Assembly (NCBI RefSeq): GCF_019393635.1
Contig: NC_057861.1
Location: forward strand, 656,731,724 to 656,795,723
Direction: 5' to 3'
Length of the DNA stretch: 64,000 nucleotides
From: Dromiciops gliroides
Taxonomy: Eukaryota > Chordata > Mammalia > Microbiotheria > Microbiotheriidae
Below, one piece after another: positions 39,391 through 50,939 of this stretch (the first letter of the stretch is position 1; the number at the start of each line of letters is the position of its first letter). A program made the position numbers and the translations under genes. The notes beneath the pieces are model-generated. The model was not told the origin of the DNA, searched no databases, and was given only the letters and a program-made list of their open reading frames with translations.

Positions 39391-40342
39391 CTAAGAGCAT
39401 TCCTCAAAACAAATGGGTAAACTAGTATACATATTACCAACTCCATTTTATATCTGAGAAAAAAGGCTTAAAAAGAGTAAACAAATTGGCCAAGGCAGGA
39501 ATATCAGAGCTAAGACCATGAGGATTTTTCATTGTAAGTCCAGTACTAAATTTTTTAAAATTTAATTTTGTTCATCTTCTTTGTGGGTAATATAATTATA
39601 TTCTACATTGTTTTCTGTTATATTTCATTGTAACAGTATAGCATTTCAGCTATGTGTAGCATAGTCTTTGTGTATTGTGTCCTATCCACCATTTATAGCA
39701 GTATCTTTTTAGGAAAATGTATTCAAAATTCTGACAACATAGAACCAAACTTCTGAATTATTGTTTTTGTTCTGAATTATTTTTTATGTGGAGCTGATTG
39801 GGGAGCATGGGCTGTTGGGTTAGAGAAAAGGGGGTTGGGTTGGAGGGAGAAGTGGTGTGAGGCATGTAGGAATTGCAAGCAGCTGTAAAGAAATGATTCA
39901 AATATTATAGAGCCACAGTCAGTATAACACAGGATTTAACTGCTTCGACATTAAAGGATTGGAGGGTTTGGAACATGATATTCCAGAAGGCAAAAGAATT
40001 AGGATTATAACCAAGAATTACCTACCCAGCAAAACTGAGTATAATGCTTTGGGGGGAAAATGGATATTTCATGAAATTGTAGACTTTCAAGCATTTCTGA
40101 TGAAAAGATCAGAGGTAAACAGAAAATCTGTCATCCAAACACAAGACTCAAGAGAAGCATAAAAAGGTAAACATGAAACAGAAATCATAAGGGACTCAAT
40201 AAAGTAAAACCATGTACATTCCTATATGGGAAGACAATATGTGTAATTTTTAAAAAATCTGGTCCAGATTTTTCTTCTGCCCTTTCCCCTCCCCCAGTGA
40301 ATTCCCTTCACCCCTCAATTTAACCCTAAAGATGTTATCATC

Positions 40343-40465
40343 TAGCTAAGTGACACAGTGGACAAATCATCACCCCTGGACCCAGGGGGATCTCAGCGAA
40401 AACCTGGCCTCAGACACAAGACAGTCTCCCACTGTACGACCCCAGGTTTGTCCCCCAGCTCCAAT
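40343..40465 (+). mobile_element. tRNA-like SINE, strongly diverged
   Basis: CTAGCTAAGTGACACAGTGG, ACCTGGCCTCAGACAC and GTACGACCCCAGG keep the family layout. Confidence 0.7.
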
Positions 40466-42090
40466 TTTTTTTTTTTATGGTTCTCTAGGGTCTTGTTTTT
40501 GAAAGTCACATTTGCCATTCAGTTCAGGTCTTTTCATCACAAATATCTGAAAGTCTTCTTTTTCATTAAAGTCCCATCTTTTCTGCTGAAAGATTATGCT
40601 GAGTTTTTCTGGGTAGGTGATTCTTGGTTGTAATCTGATTTCCTTTGCCCTTTGGAATATCATATTCCGTGCCCTCCAGTCCTTTAATGTAGAAGCGGCT
40701 AGATCATGCGCTATCCTGACTGGGGTTCCACTGTACTTGAATTCTTTCTTTTTGGCAGCTTGCAGTATTTTCTCCTTGACCTGAGAGCTCTGGAATTTGG
40801 CTATAATATTCCTAGGAGTTTTCCTTTTGGGATCTCTTTCTGGAGGTGATCAGTGGATTCTTTCAATTTCTATTTTAGCTTCTTCTTCTAGAATTTCAGG
40901 GCAATTTTCCCTGAGAATATCTTGGAAGATGGTGTCTAAGCTCTTTCCTTGATCATGGTTTTCAGGTAGGCCAATAATTTTCAAATTATCTCTCCTGGAC
41001 CTATTTTCTAGGTCAGCAGTTTTTCCCAGAAGATATTTCACATTGCCCTCTATTTTTCTATTCATTTGGATTTGCTTTATTGTGTCTTGGTTTCTCATAA
41101 AGTCACTGGTTTCCATTTGTTCAATCCTAATTCTTAGGCAATTATTTTCATCAGAGAGCTTTTGTACCTCCTTTTCCATTTGGCCAATTTGACTTTTAAG
41201 CTGTTGACTTTTTTCTTATGTCTTTCCTGCATCACCCTCATTTCTCTTTCCATTTTTTCCTCTACCTCTCTAACTTTATCTTCAAAGTCCTTTTTGAGCA
41301 CCTCTATGGCCTGAGACCAATTCATATTTTTCTTGGAAGCTTTAGATATAGGGGCCCTGATGTTGACATCTTCCTCTGAGGGTGCCCCTTGGTCTTCCTT
41401 GTTACTGAAGAAACTTTCTATGGGCCTCACCTTTTTCTGTCTGCTCATCTTGCCTTTCTTTTACTTGCTCCTTAAAGTGGGGCACTGTTTCCAGGCTGCA
41501 GTATCCCAAGCTTAAGAAGTCCCAGGTGGTATGATTTAAGGAGAATCAGGTTCTTCACTCACCTGGCCTGTTTCCTTGTCCTAGATGACCCCCAGACCAA
41601 CTTGCTAATCAACCAGCTTTGTGTGTTGTGGTTGTTAGCTTTGACGAGCCTGTGCCACTCCCCAACCTGGGCCACTGCTACTGGAGCCTACCTCCTGGTT
41701 CTCAGCAGGGGTGTAAAATCCAAGTTCTGCCTTAGCACCAGCATAGACCCTTGTAGTCTCCTCCCTGCCCAGGGCTCAGCCCACTCACCAGACTGTGAGC
41801 TTAATTCCAGACAACACTGGCGCTTAAGCTGATTCAGAGGCTCTAGGGGTCTGCTTCTCTGGTGAGGCCTTCCTGGGACTGGATCTATGTCAGGGTGACT
41901 GTGGGGTTGGGCTCGAGTCCTGTATCAGCACAGCAGCTCCCTCCTTCTGACCTTCCAAGCCGTTCTTGGTTAGAAGATGATTTCAGCACATTCTTCTGTG
42001 AGTTTTGCTGCTCCGGGCATTTTCCTATGGAGTTATTTGGATGTTTTTTGGAGTGATCGTGTCATGAGTTCGGGAGCTCACTGCCTTAAC
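40466..42090 (-). mobile_element. LINE-1 5' UTR plus ORF1, antisense, ending at ORF1 stop
   Basis: The 5' UTR lies at about 41450-42090. ORF1 starts at a Met codon at 41448 (MSRQKKVRPIESFFSNKED) and has a long coiled coil. After a frame change near 41190 it continues with the RRM part (ENRSRRDNLKIIGLPE) and C-terminal domain (RARNMIFQRAKEIRLQPRI), ending KQDPREP and a stop at about 40473. Right after the stop there is a run of A on the minus strand instead of the usual L1 spacer. Only a few lesions (one frame change, an in-frame stop after ERIH) make it one of the younger L1 pieces here. Confidence 0.8.
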
Positions 42091-42548
42091 ATTCATTTTT
42101 TAAAATAAAATTTTGAGTTCCAAATTTCCTCCCTTCTTTTCTCTCCTTGCTCCTTCCTAAGATGGTAAGCAATTTGACATTAGGTTATATATGTGTAATC
42201 AAATATATGTAGTTCTAAGAACTTTATCATTATTAAGTCAGTTAGAAGAAATCTACATAGAGGGTATGGGTATGAGTCAGTTATATTGGAATGATATCCA
42301 GAAATAATGAAGGGGTGAGAAAAGGGGATTAACTGAAAGAAGGGGAAAGGAAGAGGTAGAATGGGAAAAGTTGTCTCACATAAAAGAGGCACACAAAGAA
42401 CTTTTATAGTGGAGGGAGAAATGGAAGAGTGGCAGGCAAGACTTGAACCTCACTCTCATCAGAATTGGTTCAAAAAGGCAAGACCACACTAAGTTGGGTA
42501 AAGAAATCTATCTTAACAGGGAAATAGGAAGGGAAGGGCATAAGAGAA

Positions 42549-42550
<2 letters not shown>

Positions 42551-42588
<38 letters not shown>
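42551..42588. repeat. (GT)n microsatellite
   Basis: About 19 uninterrupted GT units inside the L1 spacer. Confidence 0.95.
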
Positions 42589-42591
<3 letters not shown>

Positions 42592-42856
42592 GGGAGGTGA
42601 TAAAAGAGAGGGTGAATTAAAAGAGGAAGTGGTCAGATGCAAAACAGACCTTTGAGGAAGGAACAGGTTAAAAAGAGAGACAGAAGAAAAATATGACTGA
42701 GGGAAATAGTAATAATAATTGTGAATATAAAGGGAGGTGGATAGTAGAATGGATTAGAAACCAGAATCCTACAGTACATGGTTTATAAGAGACCCACTTG
42801 ATATAGAAAGGCAGAGTTAAAATAATGAGATGAAACAGAATCTATTAGCTTCAGCT

Positions 42857-43392
42857 TGTAGGGACCAATTTTTAGTTGGGGAGTGTTAGCTAAGCGGCTC
42901 ACCGCAATATTAGGGCAAGGAAGGAGACCGGCAGCCTCCCTCAAAACAGAACAGGATTTATTTTAACAAGAACAAACTTAAACACAAACAGGATCAGTAG
43001 GATCAAGGGAAAGGAAATAAAATGGGGAAAGGGAAATTATACACCCCGAAAAATACCACCGCCCAGGAATCAGCTGAGAATACACAGCAGAGCTCCTGTC
43101 ACCTTCCAGCTTCCAGCCAGAATTGTGAAATTCTCCTCCCCATTCCCAGAAGCCCCACACAGCCCCCAGCCAATTGACTGGCTGCTCTGACAGTCACATG
43201 ACTGCCCTCACTAGGCTTCCAATCATTATAATTTTGCTAGGCCTATGTAGGTGTCAGCAAGTGGTGATGACATGAGGTGCCAGCGCCATGGCAATGGCTA
43301 CATCCAGTGGGTGGAGCACTGTGTGGTATGTGGAACCCCAGGCCAGTGTGTGCCGAGGCATAAAAACCTCAAATAACAATTAATTCTTTACA
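42857..43392 (-). mobile_element. Solo LTR of an endogenous retrovirus
   Basis: A 536-bp unit whose reverse complement begins TGTAAAGAATTAATTG and ends TTGGTCCCTACA, i.e. TG...CA. It is flanked by AGCT at 42853-42856 and 43393-43396 (4-bp duplication, as in gammaretrovirus-like ERV1). AATAAA occurs on the minus strand (seen as TTTATT near 42960). It interrupts L1 sequence that reads GCTTCAGCTGAAGT across the gap. No internal viral genes remain. Confidence 0.88.
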
Positions 43393-44230
43393 AGCTGAAG
43401 TAAAAAAGGGTGGCAGTCATGATCTTAGACAAAGCAAAAGCAAAACCAGACTGAATTAAAATGAGGGAAGCTTCATTTTGCTAAAAGGTATCATAAACAA
43501 TGCAATAATATGAAAACATTTTACAGTAAGTTTCTCTGATAAAGCCTCTTTTCATAAATGTATAGGGAATGTAATCAGCTTTATAAAAATAAGATCCATT
43601 TCCCACTTGATAAATGGTCAAAGGATATGAACAGGCAGTTTTCAGAAGAAGAAATGAAAGCTTTATATAGTCATATGAAAAAATGCTCTAAATCATTATT
43701 TATTAGAGAAATGCAGATTAAAACAACTGAAGTACACATCGTGCCTGTCAGAAATGACAAATGCTGGAAGGGATGTGGGAAAATAGGTGCATTAATGAAC
43801 TGTTGGTGTTGTGAACTGATCCAACTATTCTGGAGAACAATTTGGAACTATGCCCAAAGGGCTGTAAAACTGATTTTATAGCAACTCTTTTCTTTTTGTA
43901 GTGGCAAAGAATTGGAAATTGAGGGAATGCACAAGGAATGGCTGAACAAGTTATGGCATATGATTGGGATGGAGTGCTATTGTACTATAAGAAATTATGA
44001 GTGGAATAGGAAGACCTATATGAACTGATACAAAGCTAAGTAAGCAGAACCAGGACATCATTGTACACAATAAAAGCACTATTATAATGGTCAATGAAAA
44101 CCTTAGCTACACTGATCATATTTTTATTTAAAAAAATCTTCAGGTTAATTTAACTAAGAATTGCTTTATACTCATAATGAAAAAGAACCTGGTGCCTTCA
44201 TATTTTGTTACATCTGTGATCTTGTCCATT

Positions 44231-44387
44231 TCTTTTTTTTTTTTAGTGAGGCAATTGGGGTTAAGTGACTTGCTCAGGGTCACACAGCTAGTAAGTGTGT
44301 GTTAAGTGTCTGAGGCCGGATTTGAACTCAGGTACTCCTGACTCCAGAGCCGGTGCTCTATCCACTGTGCCACCTAGCTGCCCCCCA
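44231..44387 (-). mobile_element. tRNA-like SINE, antisense
   Basis: Poly-T, AGTGAGGCAATTGGGGTTAA to CCACCTAGCTGCCCCC. CCATTTCTTTTT flanks it on both sides. Confidence 0.93.
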
Positions 44388-44394
44388 TTTCTTT

Positions 44395-46260
44395 TTAAAA
44401 TAATAAACGTTTATAGTTTTGAGTTCCAAATTTTATTGCTCCTTCTCTCTTTTCCCTCTCCCCTCCCTGAGGTGGCAGGCAATCAGATGTGGGTTATACA
44501 TGTACAATTATATAAAACATTACCATATTAGTCATTTTGTATAAGAAAATGTGAATAAAAGAAAAAAATGAAAGAAAGTGAAAATAGCATGCTTCAGTCT
44601 GTGTTCAATCAATATCAGTTTTTTCTTTGGAGATGGATAATATGCTTCATCACTAGTCATTTGGGATTGTCTTGGATCATTGTATTGCTGAGAATAGTTA
44701 AGTCATTCACAGTTCATCAAACAATTTTGCTGTCTCTGTGCACAACATTCTCTTGGTTCTGCTTACTTCACTATACATCAGTTCATACAAGTCTTTCCAG
44801 GCCTTTCTGAAATCATCCTTCTTGTCATTTCTTATGGCACAATAATATTCCATTACCATCATATACCACAGCTTGTTTAGCCATTTCCTAATTGATGGGC
44901 ATTCCTTTGATTTCCAATTCTTAGCCCCACAAAAAGAGCTGGTATAAATATTTTTGTACAAATAATAGGTCTTTTTCTCATTTTTGGGATGTCTTTGGGA
45001 TATAAATCTCGCAGTGGTATTGCTGGAGCAAAGTGTATGCACAGTTCTGTAGCCTTTTGGGCATAGTTCCAAATTGCTTTCTAGAATGGTTGGATGTTTT
45101 CACAACTCTACCAACAGGGGATTAGTGTCCCAGTTTTCCCCCCAAACCCCAACATCCAATATTTTCTTTTGTTGTTTTATTTGCAAGTCTGATAGGTGTG
45201 GGGTGATACCTCAGAATTGTTTTAATTTGCATTTCTCTGATCAATAGTGATCTAGAGTATTTTTTCATATGTTTATAGATAGCTTTGATTTCTTTGTCTG
45301 AAAACTGCCTGTTCATATCCTTTGATCATTTATCAATTGGGGAATGACTTGTATTTTTATAAATTTGACTCAGTTCTCTATATATTTGAGAAATGAGGCC
45401 TTTGTCAAAGATACTTGTTTCAAAAATTCTTTCCCAGTTTTCTGCTTCCCTTATAATCTTGGGTACATTAGTTTTGTTTGTGCAAAACCTTTTTAATTTT
45501 GTATAATCAAAATGATCAATTTCACATTTTGTTTTGCTCTCCATATCTTCTTTGGTCCTAAATTCTTCCTCTGTGTGTAAATCTGACAGATAAATGATTC
45601 TATGTTTTCTTAATTTGTTTATGGTATCATCCTTTATGTGTAAATTATGTACTCATTTTGACCTTAGTGAGAGATGTTGGTCTATACCTAGCTTCCGCCA
45701 TATTGTTTTCCAATTTTCCCAGCAGTTTTTGTCAAATAATGAGTTTTTGTTCCAAAAACTTGGATCTTTGGGTTTATCATATACTGGATTACTATAGTCA
45801 TTTACTATAGTGTAATTTCTACCCGTTCTATTCCACTAATCCACCTCTCTGTTTCTTAACCAGTACCAGATTGTTTTGATAATTGCTGCTTTATAATACA
45901 GTTTGAGATCTGGTACTGCTAGACCACCTTTTTTCATATTTTTTTTATTGATTCCCTTGATATCCTTGAGCTTTTGTTTTTCCAGATGAATTTTGCCATT
46001 ATTATTTTTTTGCCGGGGGCGGGGGACAATGAGGGTACAGTCACTTGCCCAGGGTCACACAGCTAGTAAGGGTCAAGTGTCTGAGGCCAGATTTGAACTC
46101 AGGTCCTCCTGACACCAGGGCTAGTGCTCTATCCACTGCACCACCTAGCTGCCCCTTTGCTATTATTTTTTTCTCTAGCTATAAAATATTTTTGATAGTT
46201 TGATTGGGAAAGCACTAAAGAAATAAATTAACTTAGGTAAAATTGTAATTTTTAATCTTA
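44395..46260 (-). mobile_element. LINE-1 3' half, antisense
   Basis: 3' UTR at 44395-44700. The ORF2 C-terminal end is at 44707-45544 in shifting frames: LNKLWYMMVMEYYCAIRND near 44850, MNRQFSDKEIKAIYKHMKK near 45290, CEIDHFDYTKLKRFCTNKT near 45510. It continues past the SINE at 46004 to about 46260. Confidence 0.82.
46004..46155 (-). mobile_element. tRNA-like SINE, antisense, nested in L1
   Basis: GACAATGAGGGTACAGTCAC to CACCTAGCTGCCCC. GCCATTATTATTTTTT and GCTATTATTTTTT flank it. Confidence 0.92.
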
Positions 46261-46596
46261 TCCATTTCTGCATTTTCTCTAATCATGCAGACAAGCCATC
46301 ATAATGTCTTGAACATACCCAGTTTCATTGTATTATTTATTTAAAATTTCATTGTCAAGAAAGTATCATTAGTTGTTACTATTCAATCTGAAAGTGAATT
46401 TGCTATCTTTCTTTTAGTTTTGTCTTCCCATCTTGTTTCCTACTTCCTCTTTCTGGTATGAATCTAATCTTTGTTTAGCTTGCATGGTAACAGTTGGCTT
46501 TTACCTGCTTTGTTTTGAATGATTTTTATTTGAATGGTTATCATTGTCATGTTAACAACTCTGACTAACTAAAATGATGCAAATGTTTTGGCATAA

Positions 46597-46812
<216 letters not shown>

Positions 46813-47345
46813 TAGATTTCATCATTGCTTTAGATAGGTCAGAAGCAGTATAGACAAACTAATGGTAAAGGTAAAGTAGGCCTAAACACTTGTATGTCAA
46901 ACGTACAGCTTTTTAGAAATGTCTCATTACAAATCCTCAGATTATGTCAACTTTACATTTTGTTCTCCCAAATTAACTTCTTATATTTCCTTTAGAATAT
47001 TACTTCTGGAAATTATAAAGTGTTTCACATGTTTCCAAATTAATGTTCAGGATGTACTAATTGAGTATGGTCTTGCATTTGTTGATAGTAGATGAGTTCT
47101 ATTGCAGTTATTTGTAGGAAAAGCATAGTAACAAAAGTCAAGTTGTTTGGGAGGGATTGCAGTGAGGATGTTCTTTATTAAATATATTTAGTATCTGTGT
47201 ATTGCCATGGTTCTTGCCCTGTAATCAAGATTATGCAACTAGAATGTTTGAGTGTTATTTTAAGGGATACAAGTCCTAGAAAAGAGTCTTTTTTTCTGGA
47301 AAATTTTTTACTATTAAAAAGACAGATCCCAATTCACCTTCCTAA

Positions 47346-47624
<279 letters not shown>

Positions 47625-47831
47625 TAGTCATTTTTTTCAGAGAAACCTTTAATAGTACCTCTTAAGTTAACTCTAGCTATATTTACATTACTATTCTGAA
47701 AAGAAAACCTAGATTCTAGTCTCAGACTCCATAGGGATGTGTTAGAAGACTCACTTACGGAGATAGTAGGAAAAGTGATAGATCTCCCAGAGCTTGATTG
47801 AAGTGCGATGTTCTACACTTGTTCAAAGGAT

Positions 47832-48460
47832 TGTAATGATTGGAATGACGCCACCTACTGGAGACTTGCTGTGGGAAAGCTCCACCATGAGGAAAATGCC
47901 TCAGAGGCATTGTGGCTTTTCCTTGGCGTCAGGAAATGACGTTTGCTCATGGGTGCTGTCTATCAAGGCTACCAGCCAATCAACTTGAGGAGCCTCCTAT
48001 GGTCTGGGAGGAGACAGGAAGGAGGAAAGGGAGCCTGCGCAGAGAGCGCTGGGGGTTTTTTGTTTGTTTTTTTAGTGAGGCAATTGGGGTTAAGTGACTT
48101 GCCCAGGGTCACACAGCTAGTGTTAAGTGTCTGAGGTCGGATTTGAACTCAGGTCCTCCTGACTCCAGGGCCGGTGCTCTATCCACTGCGCCATCTAGCT
48201 GCCCCCCAAACTGGGAGGAGTCAGGAAGCCAAAAAACCCCTAGCGCTCTCTGCGCAGGCTCCCTTTCCTCCTTCCTGTCTCCTCCCAGACCATAGGAGGC
48301 TCCTCAAGTTGATTGGCTGGTAGCCTTGATAGAAAGCACCCATGAGCAAATGTCATTTCCTGACGCCAAGGAAAAGCCACAATGCCTCTGAGGCATTTTC
48401 CTCATGGTGGAGCTTTCCCACAGCAAGTCTCCAGTAGGTGGCGTCATTCCAATCATTATA
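47832..48460. mobile_element. Foldback element with LTR-like inverted arms
   Basis: The left arm starts TGTAATGATTGGAATGACGC. The right end, in reverse, starts TATAATGATTGGAATGACGC. The arms pair over about 225 bp with only about four mismatches seen by eye. GGAT flanks the unit at 47828-47831 and 48461-48464. The arm resembles the 5' end of the solo LTR at 62089-62568 (TGTGAGAATTGGAATGACAC in its sense strand; both also contain ACCAGCCAAT). The loop holds one SINE and a 25-bp spacer. It lies in the FSD1L intron between the SPRY exons. Confidence 0.85.
48057..48206 (-). mobile_element. tRNA-like SINE in the loop of the foldback element
   Basis: TTTAGTGAGGCAATTGGGGT to GCGCCATCTAGCTGCCCCC, with a 4-bp loss in CTAGT(AAG)TGTTAAG. 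Confidence 0.92.
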
Positions 48461-48489
48461 GGATGTATGACCAAACGAGTCTCTTTAAT

Positions 48490-48725
48490 TCAGAGATGCA
48501 GCATGGCAAAGGGAAAAAAAGCATTGATCTTGAAACTAAAAAGGATTTGAGTTTGGATTTCTGTGTTAACATTTATTAGCTGTGTGACCCTGGGCTGTCA
48601 CCTAACTCCTCTGGGCCTCAGTTTCTTCAGCCACAAAATAGAAATAACACTTAACCATTTCCTCCCTCATAGACATCTTATAAAGTGCTTTGTAAAGCAT
48701 AAAATGTACTAAATAACAAGCTATA
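48490..48725 (+). mobile_element. MIR-type core-SINE
   Basis: TATTAGCTGTGTGACCCTGG, CTCCTCTGGGCCTCAGTTTC and TATAAAGTGCTTTGTAAAGC. Confidence 0.75.
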
Positions 48726-48729
48726 AAAC

Positions 48730-49635
48730 TCTTAGAATTAAAAGGGATTTAAGAATTTATCTAGTCTAGTCACTGATCCTATGGAAGCATTAGTTCTGTA
48801 GTCTCTGACAGTATGTTTTTTAAACTTCCACTAATAGAGCGCTTTCTGCTATTTAAAGTAGACAAGATATAGTGAGGTCTTAGAACCATGGCTATAAGGA
48901 TCAAAAGAGCCAGAAATGTTTAGACTGATAATTCTTTTCTACCTGCTTTATATCGAATATTTTTGGTCTGAATGCTTATAATTGACCTGTTAATAATTTA
49001 GGCCAACTGTAATGGTGTTTATGTCTCAATGTATTTTAAAGCATTACATGTGTAGAAATTTTTTTTCATGCTTTAATATTTTATGATTTAATAAGTATCA
49101 TTAAGCAGGACTAGGGATTAAGTCTTTAATATACTACACATTGCCTATATTTCATTTACTGTTTTAATTTCTTGCCTGCTCCTCTACTTCCTCCCTAGAC
49201 AGCCCATCAAAGGGCTTAGCTTGAGTTCAGAATCACCTCCTCAACTTCTCTCATTTCAACCCTTTTCAAAAATATCCTTGCATGTACACATACATACATA
49301 CAACACACACTCAATATAGGAAGTTGTGAAGCTAGATTTATAATTTCAGTATAAGGATTGGGTCTAAAGTATGGATGGGTATGATACAGAACTAGACACA
49401 GTCTTTGCTAAATGTGCTACCTTTTCCCTTTTGGGAGTGGGCAACAGGATCTTCTGGGGGAATGCAGTTCCAGGGCTAGTGGCTACAATAATGTACTTTG
49501 TGGAGGATTTATAAGCTTTGAGAGATAGTAAATATGTATTCAATTTTCATCTTATATGTTGATTTTAGGACTTAACCACTTTGTGTAAAATGTGCTCCAT
49601 TATATACAGGAAAGAAATATAGAATTATTTGGGGA
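48730..49635. other. Intron, unique
   Basis: No repeat or exon recognised apart from a short ACAT/CA-rich run near 49280. Confidence 0.5.
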
Positions 49636-49639
49636 GGGG

Positions 49640-50465
49640 GAGTACTAACAGGTAGGGGAAGGAAATCCGAAAAAGGCCTTTTGAAGTAGGTGGCACTTGA
49701 GCTGAACCTCAAGGGAGCTAGGAATTCTAACAATCAGAGATGAGGGATGGGGAGAGCATTTCTGGCAAGGGACTCAGCCTATGGAGACAGGTGGTGGAAT
49801 GCCATGTACAAAGACAAGTAGATAGACCAAGTTGACTAGAATGTGTAAGAAGAAATAGTATACATTCAGTTTGGAAGAATAGGTTGAAATCAGACAATAA
49901 AAGACTTTAAATGCCAATGAGAGGAATTAATATTTATTGTAGGGGCAATAGGAAGCCACTGAAGCTTCTTGAGCAGAAGAATGATAGGATCAGACCCTGC
50001 TTTAAAAATATGAATTTAACAGCTATATATCAGATGGATTGGAGAAAAGAAAAGATGTATGTAGAAAGACAATTAAGAGATTATTGCAGAAGTTCAGTCT
50101 GGAGGTGATGAAAGCCTTAACTAGGATGGATGTGAGTAAGGAGAAGGAGATGGATTCGTGGGAAGTTGAAAAGATAGAATTGATAAGACTTGGCAATTGA
50201 TGTGGATTGGGGAGAGTGTGGTGAGTGACATTGAAGAATTGTAAATTATCTCTAGAGGAATGGTGGTACCCTGCACAAAATTTGGTAAGTTAGTCAAGAA
50301 GAATGGATTTAGAAGTCAATGGGAAGGGCTTAGTCAGCAGGATGAATTTTGAACATATTGAGTGTGAGGTAGCTATGGGATTTACAGATTGAGCAAAAAG
50401 CAGTCAATTGAGTATGCACAATTGGAGCTCAGGAAATAGTTGAGGGTTTTGGGGAGACAGAGAAG
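49640..50465 (-). mobile_element. L2 ORF2 remnant, antisense
   Basis: GGGGCAATAGGAAGCCACTG, AGAATGATAGGATCAGACCC, GATTATTGCAGAAGTTCAGT and GGAGCTCAGGAAATAG match the order at 27600-28030. Confidence 0.75.
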
Positions 50466-50489
50466 GAGGGAGAGGGGGAGGAAGAAGGG

Positions 50490-50660
50490 AGAGAGAAATA
50501 TTCATCTCTGCAAATGACTCGTAGATCTACACATTGAACCTTATCCTCCCTCCCTTGAACTTCAGTTGCACATTACTAGCTGCCTATTAGATAGTCTAAC
50601 TAGATGTCTCAGAGACATTTCAGACTCAACATAACCAAAACAACTCATTATCTTTCCTTC
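50490..50660 (+). mobile_element. L2 ORF2 fragment, sense
   Basis: CTCTGCAAATGACTCGTAGA, TCTCAGAGACATTTCAGACT and CAACTCATTATCTTTCC are the sense counterpart of the RT YADD region and what follows. It abuts the antisense copy. Confidence 0.7.
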
Positions 50661-50794
50661 CTCTCCACCTTTAAAACGATTTATCTTCTTCCCCCCACAT
50701 ACATACAATTTCTTTTGATTTTTGTGTTCAGTATTTTATCCACTATGGTTGAACATGTTAATTTTGAGGTGACAAAGAGGCCCTTTAGGGATGA

Positions 50795-50935
50795 GTGAAA
50801 AAACTCATTTACTACGCACTTACTGTTTGCAAAGCTCTATGCTAAATGGTAGGGATACAACTAGAAAAGTCAGACAGGCCTGTTTTCAGGGAGTCCACAG
50901 TGTGTAGGCAGACACAACAAATACAGAAGGCTTCA
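50795..50935 (-). mobile_element. L2 3' end, antisense
   Basis: CATTTACTACGCACTTACTG, GCTAAATGGTAGGGATACAA and GGGAGTCCACAGTGTGTAGG. Confidence 0.6.
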
Positions 50936-50939
50936 GCTA

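Larger units (their letters stand above)
39870..44130 (+). mobile_element. LINE-1, sense, split by nested insertions
   Basis: 39870-40247 is ORF1 C-terminal sequence (frame with GLEHDIPEGKRIR). 42200-42856 continues with the ORF1-ORF2 spacer. 43393-44130 has ORF2 C-terminal pieces (KWSKDMNRQFSEEEMKALY near 43620) and the 3' end. The two halves are contiguous in L1 order when compared with 2150-2290, so 40248-42188 is a later insertion, as is the LTR at 42857-43392. Confidence 0.75.

Noticed and set aside
40850..41448. Two coiled-coil open frames that could pass for a host gene
   Set aside because: ENRSRRDNLKIIGLPE and the flanking order identify L1 ORF1.
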